DNA of 18,142 nt from an uncultured Clostridia bacterium (GTDB taxonomy: Bacteria > Bacillota > Clostridia > Oscillospirales > Ruminococcaceae). Below are positions 1 through 6,400 of this stretch, in pieces. Location: assembly GCA_945835425.1 (NCBI GenBank), contig CAMAJC010000004.1:1-18142 (forward strand), given 5' to 3'. The notes under the pieces are model-generated. The model was not told where the DNA came from. It was given only the letters and a program-made list of their open reading frames with translations, and searched no databases. A program made the position numbers and the translations under genes. The stretch's first letter is position 1; every line of letters starts with the position of its first letter.

Positions 1-19
1 AGATACAGGAGGAGACCCG

Positions 20-820
20 ATGAAACAGCGTCTGGACATCACTTTGGTGCAGCAGGGCCTCGCTCCCAGCCGGGAGCAGGCGCAGTCGCTCATCAAAAAC
101 GGCCAGGTTTCGCTGGACGGAAAAACGCTGACAAAGCCCAGCTTCGCCGTTGAACCGGACGCGGCGCTCCGCATCACAGGGGAAACGCTGCCTTTCGTCA
201 GCCGCGGCGGGCTGAAGCTCCAGCGGGCGCTGGAACGGTTCCCGCTAGAGCTGGAAGGGAAGGTCTGCGCGGATATCGGCGCGTCGACCGGCGGCTTTAC
301 CGACTGTATGCTGCAGCATGGCGCGAAATATGTTTATGCCATCGACGTCGGCACCGGCCAGCTGCACCCGAGTCTCCTCTCAGACCCGCGGGTCTGCAAT
401 ATGGAAAATACGAACATTCGCAGCCTGACCGCGGCCTCTTTGCCGGAGCAGCCGGATTTCTGCTCGGTCGACGTTTCATTTATCTCCCTTTCGTATGTTC
501 TGCCGGTCATGGAGGAAATCCTTGCGCCGGACGCGCAGGCGGTTGTGCTGGTTAAGCCCCAGTTTGAAGCCGGCAAAGGGAATGTCGGCAAAAAAGGGGT
601 CGTCAAGGACCCGAAAATCCATCTGCAGGTTCTGCGCAGCGTTGCGCGGTATGCGGTTGAAAACGGTTTTGGCGTCCTGCAGGCGGATTATTCGCCAATA
701 AAAGGCCCGGAAGGGAATATTGAATATCTTTATCTGCTGCAAAAAGGCGGGCAGTCCGTTCCTGACGATGCAGTTTTGCGGGAGCTGACCGCTGCGGCGC
801 ATCAGGCTCTCGACCGATGA
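20..820 (+). CDS. tlyA: TlyA-family S4-domain RNA methyltransferase
   Basis: Predicted SAM-dependent 2'-O-ribose methyltransferase of rRNA (TlyA/YqxC family, 266 aa, usual length), a cytoplasmic enzyme. Residues 1-60 form an S4 RNA-binding domain (start MKQRLDITLVQQGLA). The FtsJ-like Rossmann domain follows, with the SAM loop DIGASTGGFTDCM near residue 86, DVSFISL near 152 and LVKPQFEAG near 178. The AGGAGG at 7-12, seven bases before the ATG, fixes the start. It heads the tlyA-nadK-argR-recN run seen in many Clostridia, usually downstream of dxs, which would lie off the left edge. Some relatives were called haemolysins; the methyltransferase motifs make that name unlikely to describe the activity. 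The exact rRNA target cannot be read from sequence. Confidence 0.93.
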   Translation: MKQRLDITLVQQGLAPSREQAQSLIKNGQVSLDGKTLTKPSFAVEPDAALRITGETLPFVSRGGLKLQRALERFPLELEGKVCADIGASTGGFTDCMLQHGAKYVYAIDVGTGQLHPSLLSDPRVCNMENTNIRSLTAASLPEQPDFCSVDVSFISLSYVLPVMEEILAPDAQAVVLVKPQFEAGKGNVGKKGVVKDPKIHLQVLRSVARYAVENGFGVLQADYSPIKGPEGNIEYLYLLQKGGQSVPDDAVLRELTAAAHQALDR

Positions 821-841
821 ATATAAAAAAGGAGGCGGCCC

Positions 842-1708
842 ATGAAGCTGCTGCTGATGCCCAATCTGAGTAAACCCCGCGTGCACGACTGTATCCGGAT
901 GCTGACCGGGATGAGTTTTTCCGGTCCGTTTGAATTCTGGATCGACCAGCAGATGCAGGGCCGGTTTCCCGATTGCCCGCAGCTGCACTACGGTGAGCTG
1001 GAAGAGCTGGCTGCCCTGTGCGACATCTGCGTCGCCATCGGCGGAGACGGCACCATCATCCATTACGGCAAGTTCGCCGCCGCTCATCATAAACCGGTGC
1101 TGGGAATCAACCTCGGCCACCTCGGGTTTCTGGCGACGCTGGAAAGTGACCAGCTGGGCCTGCTCCGGTACCTCCAAACCGGCGAGTACACGGTAGAGGA
1201 GCGGATGCTTTTAAAAGTCACCCTGCGCAGCAAAACCTGTGAGCGCAGCTGGCAGGCGATGAACGAGGCTGTTGTCTCCAAGGGCGGCCCATCAAATCAC
1301 ATGGTCGATTTAACGGTTTTAAACCGCGGCCGGATCGTGGGCAGCTACCGGGCAGATGGCCTGATCCTCTCGACGCCGACTGGTTCAACCGCTTACGCCA
1401 TGTCCGCCGGCGGCCCGATCATCGACCCGGAGATCAACTGCATTGCCTTAACTCCCTTGTCTTCCCATTCGCTGTTCACCCGTCCGATCATCTTCGACGA
1501 GACCAGCAGCCTCTGCGTTTATCCGAACGCAGGCACGCTCGCCTCGGAGGTCTATCTGACGATCGACGGGGAGGAGGGGATTATGATCGGCCCGGAAGAC
1601 CGGCTGATCTTTGAAAAAAGCGATCAAAGCGTGTCGCTGATCAACCTGACGGGCAAATCGTTTTACGATGTGCTCAACGAAAAGCTGATCTGGCGCGCAT
1701 CGAAATAA
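842..1708 (+). CDS. nadK: NAD kinase
   Basis: ATP-dependent phosphorylation of NAD to NADP (PpnK/NadK family, 288 aa, cytoplasmic). Visible hallmarks are the GGDGT motif at residues 67-71 with the catalytic Asp69, the glycine-rich GINLGHLGFL stretch near 88-97, an NEAVVSKG motif near 141 (NAD binding) and ADGLILSTPTGSTAY near 171. AGGAGG at 830-835 sits six bases before the ATG. It starts 21 bases after tlyA and ends 29 bases before argR, so the genes are almost certainly co-transcribed. Nothing is missing from the active site as far as can be judged by eye. Confidence 0.95.
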   Translation: MKLLLMPNLSKPRVHDCIRMLTGMSFSGPFEFWIDQQMQGRFPDCPQLHYGELEELAALCDICVAIGGDGTIIHYGKFAAAHHKPVLGINLGHLGFLATLESDQLGLLRYLQTGEYTVEERMLLKVTLRSKTCERSWQAMNEAVVSKGGPSNHMVDLTVLNRGRIVGSYRADGLILSTPTGSTAYAMSAGGPIIDPEINCIALTPLSSHSLFTRPIIFDETSSLCVYPNAGTLASEVYLTIDGEEGIMIGPEDRLIFEKSDQSVSLINLTGKSFYDVLNEKLIWRASK

Positions 1709-1737
1709 ATGAAAATAAAGGAAAGGAAATACCATCT

Positions 1738-2202
1738 ATGTCCGTGAAATCTGTTCGGCTGCAGAAAATCCTGGAACTGATCGACAAAAACCGCGTCGAT
1801 ACGCAGGAACAGCTGCAGGAATTACTCTTCACCCAGGAAAAAATCCAGACCACCCAGGCGACCATCTCCCGTGATATCAAGGAGCTGGGCCTGGTCAAAG
1901 TCTCCGACGGGGAAGGAAACTATTATTACGCACCCGGCCAGCGGGATAAAAGCAATCTGGAAAAGAAGTACCGGGCTGTTTTTGTGCAGTCGCTTGTGTC
2001 GGTGGATTATGCGGGCCACATCACCTGTATCCGCTGCCATACAGGCATGGCCAATGCTGCCTGCGCTGCTCTGGACACGATGGGATTTACCGGCGTCGTC
2101 GGCACCCTTGCCGGTGACGACACGATTTTCGTACTGATGCGCACCGAGGAGCAGGCCCGTCTGCTGGCGGATCAGATCGCTGAGATTTTACGGGAGCACT
2201 AA
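1738..2202 (+). CDS. argR: Arginine repressor ArgR/AhrC
   Basis: Arginine-responsive transcription factor of 154 aa, the usual length; the family forms hexamers and controls arginine biosynthesis and catabolism genes. The N-terminal winged helix (residues 1-70) contains the recognition-helix segment TTQATISRDIKELGLVKV near 38-55. The C-terminal oligomerisation and arginine-binding domain carries GTLAGDDTI at 122-130, with the Asp127-Asp128 pair that contacts arginine in known structures. An AAGGAA-type ribosome binding site precedes the ATG by about nine bases. No arginine genes lie in this window, so it acts in trans; its position between nadK and recN is the conserved Firmicutes arrangement. 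No ARG box was found nearby by eye. Confidence 0.95.
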   Translation: MSVKSVRLQKILELIDKNRVDTQEQLQELLFTQEKIQTTQATISRDIKELGLVKVSDGEGNYYYAPGQRDKSNLEKKYRAVFVQSLVSVDYAGHITCIRCHTGMANAACAALDTMGFTGVVGTLAGDDTIFVLMRTEEQARLLADQIAEILREH

Positions 2203-2214
2203 GGAGGGCAGCAG

Positions 2215-3897
2215 ATGCTGTGCCAGCTATACATTGAAAACCTGGCGGTCATTGAGAAAGCTGCCATAGACTTTTCAGAGGGCCTCACCGTCTTCACCGG
2301 CGAGACCGGCGCCGGCAAATCGATCGTTATCGACGCCATCAACGCCTGTCTCGGTCAGCGGACCGGCCGCGAAATCGTCCGCACCGGCGCCAAAAAAGCG
2401 CTGGTCGTCGCCTCCTTTACGGACATTCCCGAAAAGGTGCGGGGACTGCTGCGGGACAACGGCTACCCCGATGAGGACGAGATGCTTGTGGTCCAGCGGG
2501 AGATTTCCGCTGACGGCGGCAGCACCGCCCGAATCTGCGGCAGGCCGGCCACCGTCTCGATGCTGCGGGAGATCGGGCAGTATCTGATCAATATCCATGG
2601 TCAGCATGACAACCAGATCCTCCTTTCGGCGGAAAAGCACCTCTCGATCATCGACGCTTTCGGCGAGCTTGGCCCTATGGCGGAAAACTACCGGGCCGAA
2701 TTTGAGAAGCTGCGTCAGCTGCTCCGACAGATGAAATCCCTCTCGGTCGGCGAAGATGAAAAGCGACGCCGTGTAGAGCTCCTAAGCTATGAGATCGAGG
2801 AGATCGAAAAGGCGAAGCTGTCTCCACGGATGGAGGAGATGCTGCAGGAAAAGGCTAAAGTCCTGCGCAGCAGCGAGAAGATCGCCGCCGCTCTGGGCGA
2901 AGCCTGCCGGGCACTGGAAGGGAGCGAGGAGCTTCCCGGCGCCTGCGATCTGTTAAACGACGCGGCCGGCGCCATCGACAGCCTGCGCAGCTTTCCGGAT
3001 TTTGCACCCCGCGCGGAAGCACTGGAAAATCTGCGGATCGAGCTGTCGGAGCAGTCAGCTGCCCTCAGCGCCAGCCTGCAATCGCTGGAATACGATCAGG
3101 GTGAGACCGAGGCCATCGAACGCCGCCTCCGCCAGATCAACCGGCTGAAATCCCGTTACGGCGGCAGCGTCGAGGAAATTCTTGCCCATTGCCGCCGGGC
3201 AAAAGAGGAGCTGGAGGGCATTTCCTCCCAGAAGGAGACCCTGCGCAAAGTCACCCAGCAGGCCAGAGAGCAGAAAGAAAAGGTCGCCGCTCTGGCCAAT
3301 GACCTGACCGAAGCGCGGATCGATGCCGCCGTCCGCTTTGCCCATACCATTGAGGAGGAAGCGCGCTCCCTCGAGATGCCGAATCTCCGGGTCGAGACCT
3401 CCTTTGCGCCCTGCAAGCTCTGCCCGATCGGCAACCATTCCGCCGAGCTGCTCTTATCCGCCAACCTCGGCGAACCGCCGCGTCCGATCGCCAAGATCGC
3501 GTCGGGCGGCGAGCTTTCCCGTATTATGCTGGCGATCAAGAGCGCTCTGGCCGATAAGGACGACATCGGGACCTTGATCTTTGACGAGATCGACACCGGC
3601 GTCAGCGGCAAGGCTGCCCAGAAGATCGGCCGCAAGCTGCAAAAAATCGGCTCCCACCGGCAGGTCATCTGCGTCACCCATTCGGCCCAGATCGCGGCCC
3701 TGGCCGACCACCAGTTGCTGATCCGCAAATCCACCGCCGACGGCCGCACCTTTACGGAGGTCCTGCCTTTGGAGGGCGAGGACCGGGTCAAAGAGGTCGC
3801 CCGCATCTTCTCCACCGACCATGTGACCGATCTGATGCTGCAAACTGCCCGCAGCATGCTGGAAGAAGGGCAGCGCACCCCTGAAAAAACAACGTAA
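2215..3897 (+). CDS. recN: DNA repair protein RecN
   Basis: SMC-like ATPase acting early in double-strand break repair (560 aa, usual RecN length). The Walker A motif GETGAGKS is at residues 29-36. The middle, roughly 160-360, is rich in Glu/Lys/Arg heptads and should form the coiled-coil arms. The ABC signature IASGGELSR follows (SGG at 430-432), then the Walker B LIFDEIDTG (Asp457-Glu458). The argR stop codon is embedded in TAAGGAGG at 2200-2207, so termination and the recN ribosome binding site overlap, which points to coupling. It is the last gene of the cluster and is followed by a GC-rich hairpin. Confidence 0.96.
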   Translation: MLCQLYIENLAVIEKAAIDFSEGLTVFTGETGAGKSIVIDAINACLGQRTGREIVRTGAKKALVVASFTDIPEKVRGLLRDNGYPDEDEMLVVQREISADGGSTARICGRPATVSMLREIGQYLINIHGQHDNQILLSAEKHLSIIDAFGELGPMAENYRAEFEKLRQLLRQMKSLSVGEDEKRRRVELLSYEIEEIEKAKLSPRMEEMLQEKAKVLRSSEKIAAALGEACRALEGSEELPGACDLLNDAAGAIDSLRSFPDFAPRAEALENLRIELSEQSAALSASLQSLEYDQGETEAIERRLRQINRLKSRYGGSVEEILAHCRRAKEELEGISSQKETLRKVTQQAREQKEKVAALANDLTEARIDAAVRFAHTIEEEARSLEMPNLRVETSFAPCKLCPIGNHSAELLLSANLGEPPRPIAKIASGGELSRIMLAIKSALADKDDIGTLIFDEIDTGVSGKAAQKIGRKLQKIGSHRQVICVTHSAQIAALADHQLLIRKSTADGRTFTEVLPLEGEDRVKEVARIFSTDHVTDLMLQTARSMLEEGQRTPEKTT

Positions 3898-3906
3898 GAT
3901 TACACC

Positions 3907-3942
3907 GCGCCGGATGGCGTCTGACTGCAAAGCCATCCGCGC
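3907..3942 (+). terminator. GC-rich hairpin after recN
   Basis: CGGATGGC (3911-3918) pairs with GCCATCCG (3932-3939); GCG/CGC extends the stem past one bulged C, with a 13-base loop. It starts ten bases after the recN stop, where a terminator is expected. There is no U-tract after it (CCGTCTATGG), so termination would be weak or Rho-assisted. It could simply be a 3'-end stabilising structure. Confidence 0.4.
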
Positions 3943-3964
3943 CCGTCTATGGAACCTCTGATGA

Positions 3965-4058
3965 ATGTATTTTCCCCGCTGTAAGCGGGGAAAATACATC
4001 TGCATATGCTTTTCTGAAAGCAGAAAGCCGCTGAATCAGAGCTGCCTATTTAAAGGAG
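3965..4058 (+). repeat. Leader hairpin element, copy 1 (upstream of corC)
   Basis: A perfect palindrome: ATGTATTTTCCCCGC (3965-3979) and its complement (3985-3999); a T-A pair can close the loop to three bases. The T-run is in the 5' arm and the A-run in the 3' arm, the reverse of an intrinsic terminator on either strand. Downstream come ATATGC (4004-4009), AAGCAGAAA (4018-4026) and AATCAGAG beginning at 4034, 35 bases after the hairpin, then the corC ribosome binding site. The same layout occurs before copA and yicI in the sense of those genes. Function is unknown; I do not recognise it as a named RNA family. Confidence 0.65.
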
Positions 4059-4068
4059 AGATTATTTC

Positions 4069-5331
4069 TTGGACAGTCCGCTTTTACCGATACTTGTTGT
4101 AATTTTGCTTGCCATGTCGGCATATTTTTCATCGACTGAGACCGCTTTTTCCAGCGTCAGCCGCGCCCGACTGAAGGCTTTGGAGGAAAACGGGGAAAAA
4201 CGGGCCAAGACCGCCCTGTACATCACCGAGCATTATGATGACGCCCTGTCCGCCATTCTGATCGGCAACAACATCGTCAACATCGCCTCTTCCGCCATCG
4301 GCACCGTTATCTGCACTGCGGTTTTCGGGCCGAGCCTTGGCCCGGTTATGTCGACAGCCCTGATGACTCTGCTGGTTTTGACCTTCGGCGAAATATTGCC
4401 CAAGTCGATTGCGAAGGAAAACGCCGAAAGCGTTGCGCTCTTTGCCTCCGGCCCACTGTCGGTGCTGATGAAGGTGCTGTACCCGCTGGTTTGGCTGTTT
4501 GTACATCTGAAAAACGCGGTCGTCAGCCGCTTTCATAAGGAAAATACCCCGACCGTCACCGAGGAAGAACTCCGTTTCATCATCGAAGAGACCGTCGATG
4601 AGGGCGTTCTGGAGCAGCATGAAAGCGATCTGATCCAGTCGGCGCTGGAGTTTAACGACACGACCGTCAACGATATCCTGACCCCGCGCGTAGACGTCGT
4701 GGGCGTCGATGCCGACGCGACCCCGGCCGAGGTGCGGGCGGTATTCCTTTCCGAGCGGTACTCGCGGCTGCTGGTCTACGAAAAAACGATCGACTCGATC
4801 ATCGGTATCGTGACCCTCAAGGACTTTTTCTCCGCTTATCTCGAAAACCCGAACTTTGAGCTGCGGCAGATCATGCAGGAAGTCATGTTCGTTCCGCCCG
4901 GAAAGCCGATTTACGGCCTCTTGAAGGAACTGCAAAAGGAAAAGGCGCAGATCGCAGTCGTTGTCGACCAGTACGGCGGCACGCTGGGCGTCGTATCGCT
5001 GGAGGATATCCTGGAAGAGCTGGTCGGCGAGATTTGGGACGAGGACGAGGAGACCGTCAGCCTCTGCACCCCCATCGGCGAGCGCAAATGGCAGGCTTCC
5101 GGCGATACTCATGTGGATGACCTGCTGGAGCAGATCGCGCCCGATGTGGAGCTGCCGGAGGATCACCCGACGACCCTCTCCGGCTGGATCATCGACCAGA
5201 TCCAGCGGATTCCCGAAGCCGGGGAATGTTTTACGCTGGACGGACTGGAAATCAAAATCCTCTCGATGGATGAACACGTCATCGAAACGGTCGAGATCAC
5301 CGTCCCGGAAAAAACCGAAGAACAAGCGTAA
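4069..5331 (+). CDS. CNNM/CorC-type membrane protein with CBS domains
   Basis: Haemolysin C/CorC-like family (420 aa), thought to move divalent cations such as Mg2+ across the membrane. Residues 1-155 are a DUF21/CNNM domain with four hydrophobic segments (about 4-22, 62-86, 92-112, 128-148), including the SSTETAFSS and FGEILPKSIA motifs. ILTPR (204-208) opens a tandem CBS pair (about 205-325) with DQYGGTLGVVSLEDILEELVGEIWDE at its end. A CorC_HlyC C-terminal domain runs from about 338 to 412. The start is TTG at 4069, chosen because AAGGAG at 4053-4058 is well spaced and no ATG fits. A hairpin element lies in its leader and another hairpin closes the gene. Transport specificity and direction cannot be read from the sequence. 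Confidence 0.9.
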   Translation: MDSPLLPILVVILLAMSAYFSSTETAFSSVSRARLKALEENGEKRAKTALYITEHYDDALSAILIGNNIVNIASSAIGTVICTAVFGPSLGPVMSTALMTLLVLTFGEILPKSIAKENAESVALFASGPLSVLMKVLYPLVWLFVHLKNAVVSRFHKENTPTVTEEELRFIIEETVDEGVLEQHESDLIQSALEFNDTTVNDILTPRVDVVGVDADATPAEVRAVFLSERYSRLLVYEKTIDSIIGIVTLKDFFSAYLENPNFELRQIMQEVMFVPPGKPIYGLLKELQKEKAQIAVVVDQYGGTLGVVSLEDILEELVGEIWDEDEETVSLCTPIGERKWQASGDTHVDDLLEQIAPDVELPEDHPTTLSGWIIDQIQRIPEAGECFTLDGLEIKILSMDEHVIETVEITVPEKTEEQA

Positions 5332-5345
5332 TGATTGCTGTCAAA

Positions 5346-5379
5346 TAAGCCAGTCTGTTTTTTAGCAGACTGGCTTACT
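5346..5379 (+). terminator. Hairpin terminator after corC-like gene
   Basis: TAAGCCAGTCTG (5346-5357) pairs perfectly with CAGACTGGCTTA (5366-5376 plus flank) around the loop TTTTTTAG. It starts 14 bases after the stop codon at 5331. The tail CTTT is a short U-tract; on the other strand the tail is TTATTT, so it may work in both directions. Confidence 0.6.
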
Positions 5380-5408
5380 TTGCAAATGAAGATGCAGGAG
5401 GGAAAATC

Positions 5409-5864
5409 ATGCCATGCAAAAAATGGTCTTCACTTAAGTCTCTGCAGCTCGGCCAATTTGGCGAGTATTATGCGAAGATGGAATTTGCCTCTTATGGTTT
5501 TGATGTGTATACATCCGAGGTGGACGATCACGGCGTGGATTTTATCGCCAGAGACACAAAATCCGGCACTTTCTATGAAGTGCAGGTCAAATCGATCTTC
5601 AAAGGGAATTATGCGTTTATCAAAAAGGACAAGCTGGTAATGGATGAAAGGCATCTGGTTTGTTATTTGCATTTTGTTGAAGATGAGCTGCCGGAAATCT
5701 ATGTGATTCCGGCGACCGCCTGGAAAGCGCCCAATGCGGTTCTTGTGGACAGGGATTATTACGCCAAGCCGGAATGGGGAATTAACTGTTCAAAAAGAAA
5801 TCAGGCGCTGTTGGAACCGTTTCGGGCGGACAAGTTTTTTCAAAAGCACAGCAGTACCGATTGA
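5409..5864 (+). CDS. Orphan protein with PD-(D/E)XK nuclease-like core
   Basis: 151-residue protein that I do not recognise as a named family. Its pattern fits the PD-(D/E)XK endonuclease fold: an N-terminal helix with Glu19 in QFGEYYAKMEF, then FDVYTSEVDDHGVDFIAR with Asp44, then the strand YEVQVKS with Glu57, Gln59 and Lys61 (an E/Q-x-K type site). This resembles DUF4365-like and Mrr-like restriction or resolvase relatives, but the substrate is unknown. AGGAGG at 5396-5401 sits seven bases before the ATG. It stands alone between two hairpins, with no methyltransferase or toxin partner. Its codons (many AAA, ATT, TAT) are AT-richer than the flanking genes, which suggests later acquisition. 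It has no signal peptide or membrane segment. Confidence 0.7.
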   Translation: MPCKKWSSLKSLQLGQFGEYYAKMEFASYGFDVYTSEVDDHGVDFIARDTKSGTFYEVQVKSIFKGNYAFIKKDKLVMDERHLVCYLHFVEDELPEIYVIPATAWKAPNAVLVDRDYYAKPEWGINCSKRNQALLEPFRADKFFQKHSSTD

Positions 5865-5886
5865 TAAAATACAAGGCATATTAACA

Positions 5887-5924
5887 GGGAAAAAGCCAGC
5901 CTGGGGTTTCCAGACCGGCTTTTT
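5887..5924 (-). terminator. Intrinsic terminator of the copA-csoR operon
   Basis: Arms 5890-5904 and 5910-5924 form a 15-bp stem with a five-base loop, followed in the minus direction by TTTTTCCC. Two positions are A-C mismatches read on the plus strand but G-U wobbles on the minus strand, so the hairpin is stronger for minus-strand RNA. It directly follows the csoR stop at 5925. It may also stop plus-strand transcripts from the nuclease-like gene, since an A-run and T-run flank it on both sides. Confidence 0.85.
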
Positions 5925-6197
5925 TTATCGGTTCATTTTGTCGATCGCGTCCATCAGTTCCTGGACTTTTGCATCCATTTCCTCCTGGTCGCCGCTGCGC
6001 ATAGCCGCCTTAACGCAGTGCTCCAGATGGCCTTTGAGCACCTCACGGTTTGCCTTTTTGATCAGGGACTGCGCCGCCAGCAGCTGGGTCGACACATCCA
6101 TGCAGTAGCGGTCCTCCTCGATCATCCGCAGCACCGCGTCCAGCTGTCCCTGCGCATTGCGGACCAGCCGGGAAACGTTGTTATGGTCAGCTTTCAC
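5925..6197 (-). CDS. csoR: Copper-sensing repressor CsoR
   Basis: Small all-helical metal-sensing repressor (90 aa, DUF156/CsoR family); Cu(I) binding releases it from DNA. The copper ligands line up as Cys32 (in DRYCMDVSTQ), His57 and Cys61 (GHLEHC), with the 25- and 4-residue spacings of CsoR. RcnR has His in place of the last Cys plus an N-terminal His, neither of which is seen, so a copper sensor is favoured over nickel or formaldehyde relatives. The start is GTG at 6197, overlapping the copA stop in GTGA; a GAGGTGG stretch just upstream can serve as ribosome binding site. It is therefore coupled to copA and should autoregulate through the operator near 8950. Confidence 0.92.
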   Translation of the reverse strand: MKADHNNVSRLVRNAQGQLDAVLRMIEEDRYCMDVSTQLLAAQSLIKKANREVLKGHLEHCVKAAMRSGDQEEMDAKVQELMDAIDKMNR

Positions 6198-6400
6198 TGG
6201 ATGCCCACCACCTCGTAGCCAGCGTCGACAACAGCCGCTTTCAGCTGTTCATCGGTGACATTGCCGCTCACTTCCACATCGGCGGTGCCTGCCTCCAGAT
6301 TGACCTTGGCGGTTACGCCGTCCAGGGCGTTCAGAGCCTTCTCGACCCGTCCGGAGCAGTGCATGCACATCATACCTTCGATTTTCATGACTTTTTTCAT
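6194..6400 (-). CDS. Possible internal start: free CopZ-like copper chaperone
   Basis: Within copA, codons for SGGKTV contain AGGAGGT (6416-6410) followed nine bases later by an in-frame ATG at 6400. Initiation there would give 68 residues, a complete HMA domain with GMMCMHC (Cys12, Cys15), the size of a stand-alone CopZ. The stretch around the start is AT-richer than the rest of copA, as a former gene boundary would be. Many Firmicutes have a separate copZ next to copA and none is seen here. E. coli copA makes a free N-terminal domain by frameshifting, so one gene giving pump and chaperone has precedent. Whether this start is used cannot be told from sequence. Confidence 0.5.
   Translation of the reverse strand: MKKVMKIEGMMCMHCSGRVEKALNALDGVTAKVNLEAGTADVEVSGNVTDEQLKAAVVDAGYEVVGIQ

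Noticed and set aside
3965..3999. Hairpin as intrinsic terminator of recN.
   Set aside because: It has T-rich 5' and A-rich 3' arms with no U-tract after the stem, and near-identical hairpins sit before copA and yicI tied to the downstream gene.
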